The notes under the pieces: model-generated
Databases searched by the model: none
What the model saw: only the letters and a program-made list of their open reading frames with translations
What the model was told of the DNA's origin: nothing
Translations under genes and position numbers: made by a program
Part shown: piece after piece, positions 16,777-25,229 of the stretch
Numbering within the stretch: the stretch's first letter is position 1
Layout of the letters: each line of letters begins with the position of its first letter
Assembly: GCA_963717765.1 (NCBI GenBank)
Contig: CAVQWX010000003.1
Location: forward strand, 62,001 to 126,000
DNA from: JACDER01 sp963717765
Lineage (GTDB): Bacteria; Actinomycetota; Thermoleophilia; Gaiellales; Gaiellaceae
Direction: 5' to 3'
Length of the DNA stretch: 64,000 nt

Positions 16777-16813
16777 CGGCGGCGGCCCTGAATTCGGGCC
16801 GCCGTCGCCGTTT
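16777..16813 (+). terminator. Rho-independent terminator after acyl-CoA synthetase
   Basis: CGGCGGCCC (16780-16788) pairs with GGGCCGCCG (16796-16804) around loop TGAATTC, with three further pairs outside, followed by GCCGTTTCT. It separates the synthetase gene from the selD promoter. Confidence 0.75.
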
Positions 16814-16840
16814 CTGGGAATGCTGAGGAAGGACAGTTCG

Positions 16841-16870
16841 TTGGAACCTTGGCCCTCGTCTGGCTACATT
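16841..16870 (+). promoter_or_regulatory. Candidate selD promoter
   Basis: TTGGAA at 16841-16846, an 18-bp spacer and TACATT at 16865-16870 place the transcription start about 5 bases before the ATG at 16882. Confidence 0.45.
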
Positions 16871-16881
16871 CCCACGACCTT

Positions 16882-17922
16882 ATGGATACCGAGACCGGAA
16901 AGGTGCGCCTCACGGACCTCGCCTCGTGCGGGGGATGCGCTGCGAAGTACTCGGCCGCGCGGCTCGAGCAGCTGCTGCAGGGGTTCGTCCCCGTCGAGGC
17001 GGAGAACCTCCTGGTCGGGCTTGCACCCGCCGACGACGCGGCCGTGTACCGGCTCGACGACGAGCGCGCGCTCATCTTCACGCTCGACTTCTTCCCGCCG
17101 GTCGTCGACGACCCGGGGGACTACGGCGCGATTGCCGCGACGAACGCCCTGAACGACGTCTTCGCCATGGGTGGCACGCCGCTTCTGGCTCTCTCGATCG
17201 CGGCTTTCCCGGAAGAGCTCCCGATGGAGATGCTGGCCGCGATCTTCGCCGCCGCTGACGCCCAGGTGCGGGCGTCCGGCGGGCTGCTCGCGGGCGGGCA
17301 CACGATTCGCGATGAGGAGCCGAAGTACGGGCTCGCCGTGATCGGCACCGTCCACCCGAAGGGCATCTGGCCGAAGAACGGCGCTCGCCCCGGAGATGCG
17401 CTTTTCCTGACGAAGCCGCTCGGGACGGGACTGATCATGACCGGATACAAGAAGGGGCTGGCGGGCGAGCAGCAGCTGACCCGTGCGGTCCGGTGGATGC
17501 GCACGCTGAACAAGGACGCGGCGGACGTGCTCCGGTCGTCCTCGGGGCCGAACGCAGTGACCGACGTGACCGGGTTCGGGCTCTTCGGACACGCGCACGA
17601 GATGGCTGATCGCAGCGGTGCACAGATCGTCCTCGAGTCGGAGCGCTTTCCCGCCATCGACGGTGCGCTTGATCTGGCACGCAAGGGCGTGCGCACGAGC
17701 GGGGATCCGCGGAACCGCGACTTTGCCGCCTCCCATGTCTCGATCGACGGGCTGCCGGACTCGCTGGTCGCGCTCGGCTACGACCCGCAGACCGCTGGCG
17801 GCCTGCTGGTCTCCGTCCCGGCGGAGCGCGGGCCGGCGCTCGAGGCGGAGTTCGAGGCACGGAGGCTCTTCATCCGGCGAATCGGTCGGGTCGAGGACGG
17901 CGCCGGCGTCGTCGTCCGGTAG
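16882..17922 (+). CDS. selD: Selenide, water dikinase (selenophosphate synthetase)
   Basis: A 346-residue enzyme making selenophosphate from selenide and ATP, the selenium donor for selenocysteine, selenouridine or selenium cofactors. It shows LASCGGCAAKYSAARL near the N terminus, with Cys16/Cys19 and Lys22 at the place of the catalytic Cys(Sec)-Lys pair, DDAAVYRL for metal binding, LNDVFAMGG, GGHTIRDEEPKYGLAV and NAVTDVTGFGLFGH. It uses Cys and not Sec. I prefer ATG 16882 over TTG 16849 because of promoter spacing. Its presence shows that the organism uses selenium, relevant to the TGA-TGA gene at 40697. Confidence 0.95.
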   Translation: MDTETGKVRLTDLASCGGCAAKYSAARLEQLLQGFVPVEAENLLVGLAPADDAAVYRLDDERALIFTLDFFPPVVDDPGDYGAIAATNALNDVFAMGGTPLLALSIAAFPEELPMEMLAAIFAAADAQVRASGGLLAGGHTIRDEEPKYGLAVIGTVHPKGIWPKNGARPGDALFLTKPLGTGLIMTGYKKGLAGEQQLTRAVRWMRTLNKDAADVLRSSSGPNAVTDVTGFGLFGHAHEMADRSGAQIVLESERFPAIDGALDLARKGVRTSGDPRNRDFAASHVSIDGLPDSLVALGYDPQTAGGLLVSVPAERGPALEAEFEARRLFIRRIGRVEDGAGVVVR

Positions 17923-17930
17923 CGTCGCCC

Positions 17931-18461
17931 GTGGGCATGCGCGGGATGATCCACGGGCGGTTCCAGCCGTTCCACAACGGGCATCTCGAATACCTGCGCG
18001 GGGCCGCTGCTCGTTCGGACGAGATCTTCGTGGGCATCACGAATCCCGATCCGTCGCGGGTGCTGCCCGAAGCGAGTGACCCGGCGCGGCACCTGCCGGA
18101 GTCGAATCCGTGGTCGTACGCGGAGCGCATGCTGATGGTGAAGGCTGCCGCAGTAGACCTCGGGCTCGATCTGGCGTGCGTCCACGTGATTCCGTTCCCG
18201 GTGAACGAGCCGGAGCTGTGGCCTGCGTACGTGCCGCCGGGGGTGACGCAGTACATCCGGCTGTTCTCGGACTGGGGCGGCACGAAGCTCGACCGGTTGC
18301 GGGAGGCTGGGTTCGAGGTCGTGGTGCTGGACGAGGGGTCGGAGAAGGAGGTCTCCGGAGCCGACGTGCGCGCGGCCCTGCGGTCGGGGGACGGATGGGA
18401 GTCGCTCGTGCCTCCCGGCGTCGCGCGCGTGCTCAGGTCGTCCGAGCGCGTACCTGCGTAA
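17931..18461 (+). CDS. Nicotinamide-nucleotide adenylyltransferase (archaeal NadM type)
   Basis: A 176-residue nucleotidyltransferase. GRFQPFHNGHLEYL near the N terminus holds the HxGH ATP-binding motif in the F-Q-P-x-H-x-G-H form of archaeal-type NMN adenylyltransferases, and EVSGADVRAAL matches the C-terminal ISGTxVR motif. It would make NAD+ from NMN and ATP. It starts at GTG 17931, 8 bases after selD, and is probably co-transcribed. A second ATG lies two codons in. A related cytidylyltransferase activity cannot be excluded. Confidence 0.82.
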   Translation: MGMRGMIHGRFQPFHNGHLEYLRGAAARSDEIFVGITNPDPSRVLPEASDPARHLPESNPWSYAERMLMVKAAAVDLGLDLACVHVIPFPVNEPELWPAYVPPGVTQYIRLFSDWGGTKLDRLREAGFEVVVLDEGSEKEVSGADVRAALRSGDGWESLVPPGVARVLRSSERVPA

Positions 18462-18515
18462 ATGCCCCGCGGGACCCGGCCCAGCCGGGCCCCGCGATGG
18501 CAAACGGATCTGGCT

Positions 18516-20198
18516 CTAGTTGGAAGACTTGATAAGGAAGTTGTCCTGCTGATTGACCGGGATCGTGCTGACTCCCAACGGGCCGAGCAGCGGGACTTTG
18601 CGGTAGTTCGCGTTGTACGCGATATACGCGGTGTGGTTGTAGCCCGCGACCTCGAAGTAGTCGCCGATGAAGAAGCCGCCGAGGGTCGGATCGGCCTCCG
18701 TCTCGTTGGACATCGGCGTCGCGCGCCAGCGGCTCGTCACGTTGCCGGTGGCAGGGTCGATGGTCACACACTCGACGTCCTGTGCGTTCTCGAACGCGGT
18801 GTCGAAGCGGTTCGTGTACCAGCAGGCGTCCATCTGTGCGGCCACGGGATCGAAGTCGATGGTCGGGAAGTAGTTGACTCCGGCGCCTTGCGTCGAGACC
18901 ACATGGACCTGCGACCACGTCGCGCCGTTGTCGTCCGACCACTTGAGCTTGATCACCGGCTCGACGCAGACAGTGTCGAGCGGCCGCTCCTTGCAAGCGT
19001 CCCAGATCGCGTACACGCGCTGGTCGAGACCCTGGCCGACCGGCACCACGGTGTTCTTCAGTATCGTGGCGACGCGGAAGTCGTTCCCCTGCAGGACGCC
19101 GCCGAACGGGATCGCCAGGCTCTCGGAGTGGATGATCCGCGTCGGCCCGAAGACGTTCGAGCCGGGCGGCGCGACCCGCAGCTTGTGCACGAACGTCTGC
19201 GGCCCACCTTCGAGCTCGCCCTTGATCTCGCTCCAGGTGACGTACGTGCTCCCGTCCGGGCCGACCGTGACGTCGCTGAACTGGACGTCGCTGTCGCCAT
19301 CCGAGATCAGGATCGGTGAGGAGCAGGAGTTCAGGTTCGCACCGCAGCGCACCGCGTAGATCGATGCGTTGAACGGGTCGCCGTTGTCGCCGGGCATGCG
19401 GAAGTCCGTGTACGTGACCCACACCGCCCGTCCGAATCCCGGGCTGGTCCCGACGTACATCCACGGCTTGTCCAGGAAGTGGAACTGGGTCCCGGAGTTG
19501 TTCGGCGTGAACGCCACCATGCGCCGGTTCGGCCAGCAATCCGGATCCGCGGCGTCGAACGGGAACGTCGGATTGCAGTCCCCGCTCAGCAGCGTCGCCG
19601 GATCGCTCATGTAGATGCCGATACCGTTCGCCGACGTGTCCGGGTTGTTCGGGTCGTAGTTCAGGTCGACCGCGTAGAGGTCGCAGTTGCGCCCGAAGGA
19701 GGACTCCACCGGGTCTCCGCCCGAGGGGATCCCTTGAATCAGTGGCAACAGCCCTTCCTTGGCGACGGAGTTGCCGCCGTTCGTGGAGAAGTGCCACCCG
19801 GTGAAGTTCTCGAACGGGTCGAGCAGGCCGCGGTAGTCGTTCGTCCCGCCGAGCACGTAGTTCGTGTTCTCCTGGCAGGCCGTGATCGACTCCTCGTTCT
19901 GCGGGAGCCCGAGGTTGTCGATGTTGAACAGTGTCGGGAACGTCGAAACCACGTTCGGGGCAGTCGGCGCCGGTGTGCGCGTCGCGTTCACCCGGTCGAC
20001 GACCTCGCGGATCCGCTCCGGGGCCCGATCGGGATGTGCCGTCCAGTAGTGCAGCGCCGCTACCTGCGACATATGTCCGAGGAGCACGTTCGGCAGGCCC
20101 GGTTGTCCCGCGACCGCGCTCGACAGCGGGACGCTGATGAGCGCAGCTCCGACCAGGGCGAGCACCAACGCCCGCCCCGGTGTGATGAATCGTTTCAT
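18516..20198 (-). CDS. Secreted protein, probable beta-propeller (sialidase/BNR-like), family unrecognised
   Basis: A 560-residue protein with a clear Sec signal peptide (MKRFITPGRALVLALVGAAL, then ISVPLSSAVAG). The mature part has repeated stretches of the type FSTNGG, WSDDNGATWSQVHVV, GPDGSTYVTWSE and GRAVWVTYTDFRMPGD, which resemble Asp-box/BNR repeats of secreted sialidase-like propellers, and ends in HTAYIAYNANYRKVP. No catalytic signature was found. ATG 20198 was chosen for the strong GGGAGGGAG ribosome binding site just upstream, so unlike many neighbours it is not leaderless. It converges on the NMN adenylyltransferase. Confidence 0.75.
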   Translation of the reverse strand: MKRFITPGRALVLALVGAALISVPLSSAVAGQPGLPNVLLGHMSQVAALHYWTAHPDRAPERIREVVDRVNATRTPAPTAPNVVSTFPTLFNIDNLGLPQNEESITACQENTNYVLGGTNDYRGLLDPFENFTGWHFSTNGGNSVAKEGLLPLIQGIPSGGDPVESSFGRNCDLYAVDLNYDPNNPDTSANGIGIYMSDPATLLSGDCNPTFPFDAADPDCWPNRRMVAFTPNNSGTQFHFLDKPWMYVGTSPGFGRAVWVTYTDFRMPGDNGDPFNASIYAVRCGANLNSCSSPILISDGDSDVQFSDVTVGPDGSTYVTWSEIKGELEGGPQTFVHKLRVAPPGSNVFGPTRIIHSESLAIPFGGVLQGNDFRVATILKNTVVPVGQGLDQRVYAIWDACKERPLDTVCVEPVIKLKWSDDNGATWSQVHVVSTQGAGVNYFPTIDFDPVAAQMDACWYTNRFDTAFENAQDVECVTIDPATGNVTSRWRATPMSNETEADPTLGGFFIGDYFEVAGYNHTAYIAYNANYRKVPLLGPLGVSTIPVNQQDNFLIKSSN

Positions 20199-20292
20199 TT
20201 CTCCCTCCCTTCCCGAGGTAGTGCGAGCGGTGGATTCTTTGTGCAACCGGTGGCAAAGTCAAGGCGAGGGGTGGTTGGTTAGCCTGGGCCGC

Positions 20293-21573
20293 GTGTACCC
20301 GATCCTCGTGATCCTCCTGGACGGGCTCGCCGACCGGGCCCACCCTGAGCTCGGCGGCCGCACCGGGAACGAGGCCGCCACCACCCCCAACCTCGACCGG
20401 CTCGCTCTCGACGGATCCTGCGGCGTCATCTACGCCGTCGGTCCAGGCCGTGCCCCTTCCAGCGAGGTCGCGCACTGGGCGATGCTCGGCTATCGCCCCG
20501 ACGAGTTCCCGGGCCGCGCGGTCTTCGAGGCTCTCGGGCACGGCCAGGAGGTGAACGCCGGATACGCGTTCGCCTTCGCTGCCCTCCGGCCGGCCGAACA
20601 GCGTGAGAACGGCCTCTGGCTGACCGGCCGCCCGCGCTACGGCGAGGACGAGGAGGACGCCGCAAAGCTCGTCGACGCCTGTGCCCACCTCGAAGTCGAC
20701 GGCCTCACCTTCTCGCTCGAGCACTTCCGCCGCGGCGAGGCCATCCTCCGCGTCCCCGACCCGGCCGACGAGCGGATCACCGACTCGGATGTGTTCTTCC
20801 GTGATCGCTATCCCGTCCTCCAACCGCAGGCACTCGCTCCGGACGCGGAGCCCACCGCCGCGGCCGCCGCCAAATGGACGCGCCGGACGCGGGAGATTCT
20901 CGAGGAGCACCCGCTCAACGCCGAACGGGTCGAGCGCGGCCTGCCGAACCTGAACGTGATCACTCTCAAGTGGTGGGGCCGCCTGCACGATGTCCCGTCG
21001 TTCCCGGAGCGGCACGGCCTGCACGGCACGTTCATCGCCGAGTCGGCGTTTCTGCGCGGCCTCGCCGCCGCCGTCGGCCTCGACACGATCGCCGCTCCCG
21101 AGACGCCGGACTCGGCGGCCGACCTCCGCAGCCGTCTCACCCTCGCGAACGAGCGGCTCGACGCCGGCGACACCTTCGTCTTCGTGCACCTGAAGGCCAC
21201 CGACGAGGCGGGCCACACCAAGGACCCGCGCGTGAAGCAGCGGACGATCGAGGAGCTGGACGCGGAGCTGGCCGACCTCCCCACCGACCGCGCGATCGTT
21301 TGTGTGACCGGCGACCATTGCACGCCGGCCTCCCCGGAGGTCATCCACTCGGGGGACCCGGTGCCGTTCGTCCTCGCCGGGCCTGGCGTTCGCGCAGATT
21401 CCGCCCGAGCCTTCGGTGAGCTCGACTGCGCCGCCGGGATCCTCGGCCACCTACGAGGACTCGACATGATGCCGGTACTCCTCAACGCCGCGGACCGCCC
21501 GCTCTATCTCGGCTCACGGCCGACGCCGTTCGACGGCGCGGACGGCTATCCCGATGTTCTAAAGCCGTTGTAG
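20293..21573 (+). CDS. apgM: Cofactor-independent phosphoglycerate mutase, archaeal type (alkaline phosphatase superfamily)
   Basis: A 426-residue metalloenzyme. It opens with ILVILLDGLADR, the metal-binding Asp of the alkaline phosphatase superfamily, then TPNLDRLALDGSCGV and PGRAPSSEVAHWAMLGY, where the Ser nucleophile sits. Later motifs are FVHLKATDEAGHTKD and CVTGDHCTP, supplying the remaining metal ligands. It interconverts 2- and 3-phosphoglycerate in glycolysis/gluconeogenesis. The GTG start follows TAGCCT (20280-20285) by 7 bases, suggesting a leaderless mRNA. ctaA begins at the very next base after its stop. Confidence 0.88.
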   Translation: MYPILVILLDGLADRAHPELGGRTGNEAATTPNLDRLALDGSCGVIYAVGPGRAPSSEVAHWAMLGYRPDEFPGRAVFEALGHGQEVNAGYAFAFAALRPAEQRENGLWLTGRPRYGEDEEDAAKLVDACAHLEVDGLTFSLEHFRRGEAILRVPDPADERITDSDVFFRDRYPVLQPQALAPDAEPTAAAAAKWTRRTREILEEHPLNAERVERGLPNLNVITLKWWGRLHDVPSFPERHGLHGTFIAESAFLRGLAAAVGLDTIAAPETPDSAADLRSRLTLANERLDAGDTFVFVHLKATDEAGHTKDPRVKQRTIEELDAELADLPTDRAIVCVTGDHCTPASPEVIHSGDPVPFVLAGPGVRADSARAFGELDCAAGILGHLRGLDMMPVLLNAADRPLYLGSRPTPFDGADGYPDVLKPL

Positions 21574-22497
21574 ATGGTCACGAACGCCGCCGCGCGCATC
21601 CGCAGTTTCGAGATATCCCCCTCGCTCTTCCGCACGCTCGCGATCACCGCGGCCACCGGGCTCTGGCTGATCGTCGTGACCGGCGCCACCGTCCGTCTCA
21701 CCGGGTCGGGCCTCGGCTGCGAGTCCTGGCCAGGCTGCGAAGCCGGCCGGCCGTTCCCCGAGAACGGCATCCACTCGTTCATCGAGTTCGGCAACCGTCT
21801 GGTTGGTGGGCTCGTGATCGTCGCGACGCTCGTGACCGCGCTTGCGGCATTTCGCGTGCACGCGCTCCCGCGCTGGGCGCGCTGGACGGCCGTGGGCGTG
21901 TTCGCGGGGACGCTTCTGCAGGCCCCGCTCGGCTATCTGACCGTCCGGTTCGACCTCAACCCGTACCTGGTCATGACGCACTTCCTCCTTTCCGCGGTCG
22001 TGCTCGGGGCCGCGGTCGTGCTTGTCGTGGGCGCGCTCGGGACGGAGCGAGGAACCGTTCCGTCGCCCGTGCCGAAGGAGCTGCGGCTCGCCGCAATCGT
22101 CGCGGCCGCGGGCTGCCTCATCCTCCTCGTCACCGGCACGGTCGCGACCGCCGCCGGCCCGCACCCGGGCGACTCGCGGAAGTACCACCGGCTCTGGCGA
22201 CTTCAGGAGGCCGTGTTCGCGCATGCGGTGGGAACGGCGATCTTCGGGATCTGCTTCGCGTTCATGCTCGGCTACCTCGTTTCGCGCCGCTCGTCGGCAC
22301 CGCGGCTCCTCTGGCTCGCCCTCGGTGTGCTCGGGCTCGTCGGCGTCCAGATCCTGATCGGCGCCGTCCAGTACCACGCGCATCTGCCCTGGTGGCTCGT
22401 GCTGATCCACGTCGCCACAGCCGCATCCGTGTGGGTGGGAGTGGTCGCCCTGGCCGCGCTCTTCCAGCGGCCGCTTGCCTCGCTCGCCCGCACATAG
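21574..22497 (+). CDS. ctaA: Heme A synthase (COX15/CtaA)
   Basis: A 307-residue membrane protein with eight hydrophobic segments that oxidises heme O to heme A for aa3/caa3 oxidases. It shows VVTGATVRLTGSGLGCESWPGCEAG, carrying the conserved Cys pair of the first periplasmic loop, HSFIEFGNRLVG, THFLLSAVVLGAAV and HAHLPWWLVLIHVATA with heme-ligand His residues. It follows apgM without any gap. A second oxidase-maturation gene, ctaG, is at 58150, so an aa3/caa3 terminal oxidase is expected elsewhere in the genome. Confidence 0.93.
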   Translation: MVTNAAARIRSFEISPSLFRTLAITAATGLWLIVVTGATVRLTGSGLGCESWPGCEAGRPFPENGIHSFIEFGNRLVGGLVIVATLVTALAAFRVHALPRWARWTAVGVFAGTLLQAPLGYLTVRFDLNPYLVMTHFLLSAVVLGAAVVLVVGALGTERGTVPSPVPKELRLAAIVAAAGCLILLVTGTVATAAGPHPGDSRKYHRLWRLQEAVFAHAVGTAIFGICFAFMLGYLVSRRSSAPRLLWLALGVLGLVGVQILIGAVQYHAHLPWWLVLIHVATAASVWVGVVALAALFQRPLASLART

Positions 22498-22506
22498 ACT
22501 CTTTAA

Positions 22507-23403
22507 ATGGCCGACGAGCTCCGCGTTCTCGAGCGGCCGGCGCTCCGGCGGCCGGTGCTCGTCGCCGCATTCCGCGGCTGGAACGACGGAGGTCAGGGCG
22601 CCTCACTTGCGGGCGGATACCTGGCGAAGACGTGGGGCGCCGAGCGCTTCGCGGAGATCGACCCCGAGGGCTTCTTCGACTTCCAGTCGACCCGGCCGCA
22701 CGTGTCGCTCGTCGACGGGCTCACGCGGAGGGTCGACTGGCCCGAGAACGCCTTCTACCACGCGCAGCTCGAGGGAGCCGACCGCGACGCGATCCTCCTG
22801 CTCGGGATCGAGCCCAACCTGCGCTGGCGCGCCTTCGCGGAGCTGATCGTCGGGCTGGCCAAGGAACTCGGCGTTGAGATGATGATCTCCCTCGGGGCGC
22901 TGCTCGCAGACGTCCCGCACACGCGCGACGCGCCCGTCACCGGGAGCGCGACCGACCCCGCGCTGATCGAGCAGCTCGGACTCTCGACCTCGCGTTACGA
23001 AGGCCCGACCGGGATCGTCGGCGTTCTCCACGACGGCTGCCGCGAGGCCGGCATCCAGTCCGTCAGCCTGTGGGCGGCGGTTCCGCACTACGTCTCGCTC
23101 ACGCCCAGCCCGCGCGCGGCAAAGGCGCTGTGCGAGCGGCTCGGGGAGCTGCTCGAGGCGGAGGTGGACGTGTCCGATCTCGACGAGGCGGCCGAGGCTT
23201 ATGCCGAGCAGGTGAGCGAGGCCGTCGCAGCCGACTCGGAGACGGCCGCGTACGTCGAGGAGCTGGAGCGCCGCGCCGACGAGGCCGAAGAGGAGTCGGA
23301 AATGCAGATCCCCTCAGGCGACACGCTGGCGGCGGAGCTCACGCGCTACCTGCAGGAGCACGAGGCGCGGAAGCGCGAGGAAGAGGAAGAGCAGCCCGAG
23401 TAG
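22507..23403 (+). CDS. PAC2-family protein
   Basis: A 298-residue protein with the PAC2 (proteasome assembly chaperone-like) core: VLVAAFRGWNDGGQGAS near the start, AILLLGIEPNLRWRAF, and a GTGSATDP-like GSATDPALIEQLGL. The last 70 residues are charged and helical, ending in an acidic tail. Actinobacterial members accompany proteasome-bearing lineages, but the exact role is unknown. The ATG follows TAGACT (22495-22500) by six bases, and that box overlaps the ctaA stop codon, so it is probably a leaderless gene with its own promoter. Confidence 0.87.
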   Translation: MADELRVLERPALRRPVLVAAFRGWNDGGQGASLAGGYLAKTWGAERFAEIDPEGFFDFQSTRPHVSLVDGLTRRVDWPENAFYHAQLEGADRDAILLLGIEPNLRWRAFAELIVGLAKELGVEMMISLGALLADVPHTRDAPVTGSATDPALIEQLGLSTSRYEGPTGIVGVLHDGCREAGIQSVSLWAAVPHYVSLTPSPRAAKALCERLGELLEAEVDVSDLDEAAEAYAEQVSEAVAADSETAAYVEELERRADEAEEESEMQIPSGDTLAAELTRYLQEHEARKREEEEEQPE

Positions 23404-23413
23404 GGAGGAGCGG

Positions 23414-25054
23414 CTACCCGAAGGTGAAGGCGTAGCCCGTGATCCCAGGCGTGAAGCGCAGCTCCAGGATGCCGTGCCGCGTCTTCTGACCGGAGATCAG
23501 CGTGTAGAGCCGGCTCAGGCCCGAGACGCGCACGACGCGCTCCGGCTTTCCGTTCACCAGCACCTGCACGCGGCCCTGGCCGCCGAGCACGAGATAGACG
23601 TTCTTCGCGACGAAGTTGAACCGCAGGGCGGCGCCCTTCCCGCTGACGATGTTCTCCCCGTTCACCCGCCAGCGGCCGTTATACGCGAGCTCGTTCTGGC
23701 CGAGTGACTTGGGGAAGGTGTACGACGTCTCGACTCCGGGCTTGATCTTCGACCCCGCGTAACGCTCGAGCCGCTGGAAGCCGAGGTAACTCTCGGGGCT
23801 GATCAGCTCGGTCGGGGTCGGGTCGCTCAGCCGCGAGGCGACCGGTAGCGCCTTGCCCTGCTCGTTCAGCAGCCGCCGGATCAGCTGTTCGGTCTTGCCG
23901 TACTCGCCCTCGCCGAAATGCGCGTGCCGGACATGGCCGTTTCGGTCGATCAGGTATTCGGCCGGCCAGTACTGGTTCGACCAGGCGTTCCACGTTCCGT
24001 AGTCGCCGTCCAGTGCTACCGGGTACTTCACGTCGAGCCGCTGCACGGCCTCGCGCACATTCCCCGGATCGTGCTCGAACGCGAACTCGGGCGTGTGCAC
24101 GCCGACGATCACGAGCCCCTTCGGGTGGTAGGTCGCCCACCACGCGCGCAGGTGGGGAAGTGTGCGCAGGCAGTTGATGCAGGAGTACGTCCAGAAGTCG
24201 ATGAGGACGACGTGCCCGCGCAGCCCGGCCAGTGTGAGCGGCTTCGAGTTGATCCAGTCCTGGATGCCGTGGAACTCGGGCGCGGGGCCGTAATCGGGAA
24301 TGCCGCTTGCCGAGGCTGTCGAGACCTTCCGCGCGGTCAGGTTCTTGCCGCGCGAGAACGCGTCCCGCCCCGACGTGCTCGCCTCGGTCTGCCGCTGGAG
24401 TGCGTCCGTGTACCCCGGCAGCCAGGTCTGCAGCTTTGTGTCGAGATTGAAGACGAGCGCGAACGCGGCTGCCGCGATCAGGATGCCGAAGGCGACCCTG
24501 AACCGCTCGACGCCCGCGCGGATACTGCGCGATGCACGCTGGCCGCCGAGCGCGATGGCGAGGAGGACGACGGCCGCTCCGAGCGTGTACGCGATCGCGA
24601 CGGCGAAGGTCTTGAAGCCGAAGTCGAGGGTTGCGGCCGAGCTCGTCACGAACGCGATCGCGGGCCCGCCGCAGGGCACGAACACGAAGCCGAGCGCGCA
24701 CCCGAGCAGGAAGCCGCCACCGAGATCGCTCGAAGGTCGCCGCGAGAGGCGCGAGAGGGGCCGCTCGATCAGAACGCCGAACTGCGGAAAGATGAGCGTC
24801 GCCGCGATCACGAAGAGCAGCGCGATGGAGATGTTGCGCAGCAGGTCGTCCGGGAGCCCGAGCTGGTCGAGGATCCAGGTCGCGAACAGTATGGAGACCA
24901 GGAAGGTGACGACCAGGCCGGCGATGATCGCGTAGGGCCTGCGCCGCCCTCCGCTCGCCCCTCCGGCGAGCAGGATCGGGAGCACCGGCAGGACGCACGG
25001 CGAGATCGCCGTGATGAGCCCTGCTACGAAGGCCAAGCCGATCGCTACGCCCAT
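23414..25054 (-). CDS. dipZ: DipZ-type fusion: CcdA membrane domain, thioredoxin-like domain, C-terminal beta domain
   Basis: A 546-residue protein that carries electrons from cytoplasmic thioredoxin across the membrane. Residues 1-205 form a CcdA domain with Cys20 (SPCVLPVLP) and Cys128 (VPCGGP) in the membrane. A TlpA/thioredoxin-like domain follows with the CxxC pair C292-C295 in SCINC. The last 130 residues (YNGRWRVNGENIVSGKGA, KNVYLVLGGQGRVQVLVNG) form the beta-rich domain found in mycobacterial DipZ. The ATG at 25054 is one base away from the end of the palindromic element at 25056, so that structure is probably its 5' leader. Confidence 0.92.
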   Translation of the reverse strand: MGVAIGLAFVAGLITAISPCVLPVLPILLAGGASGGRRRPYAIIAGLVVTFLVSILFATWILDQLGLPDDLLRNISIALLFVIAATLIFPQFGVLIERPLSRLSRRPSSDLGGGFLLGCALGFVFVPCGGPAIAFVTSSAATLDFGFKTFAVAIAYTLGAAVVLLAIALGGQRASRSIRAGVERFRVAFGILIAAAAFALVFNLDTKLQTWLPGYTDALQRQTEASTSGRDAFSRGKNLTARKVSTASASGIPDYGPAPEFHGIQDWINSKPLTLAGLRGHVVLIDFWTYSCINCLRTLPHLRAWWATYHPKGLVIVGVHTPEFAFEHDPGNVREAVQRLDVKYPVALDGDYGTWNAWSNQYWPAEYLIDRNGHVRHAHFGEGEYGKTEQLIRRLLNEQGKALPVASRLSDPTPTELISPESYLGFQRLERYAGSKIKPGVETSYTFPKSLGQNELAYNGRWRVNGENIVSGKGAALRFNFVAKNVYLVLGGQGRVQVLVNGKPERVVRVSGLSRLYTLISGQKTRHGILELRFTPGITGYAFTFG

Positions 25055-25055
25055 A

Positions 25056-25218
25056 GTGCACCGGCCGGCGGGTACGGTGATGCTCCGGCGAGCGAAAACC
25101 GCCGCCCGGCAAGGACGCAGGGAGCGTTCGTATGCCTCGTCATACGGACGCGACTGAGGACGCCGCCGGGCGCTGCTTTGCAGCCGCCGGAGGGCGCCGT
25201 ATTCGCCGGCCGGTGCAC
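25056..25218 (-). repeat. Structured palindromic element, copy A, upstream of dipZ
   Basis: GTGCACCGGCCGGCG (25056-25070) pairs perfectly with 25204-25218; inside it CTCCGGCG (25083-25090) pairs with CGCCGGAG (25185-25192). The centre holds the conserved halves GGCAAGGACGCAGGGAGCG (25108-25126) and CGCGACTGAGGACGC (25149-25163) around the hairpin CGTATG/CATACG. Three further copies are at 44551, 49031 and 49408. Read toward dipZ, it ends one base before the ATG. Confidence 0.8.
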
Positions 25219-25229
25219 CATGACTCCTA

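Noticed and set aside
16882..17922. SelD itself as a selenoprotein
   Set aside because: The catalytic position is encoded by TGC (Cys), and the frame has no internal TGA.
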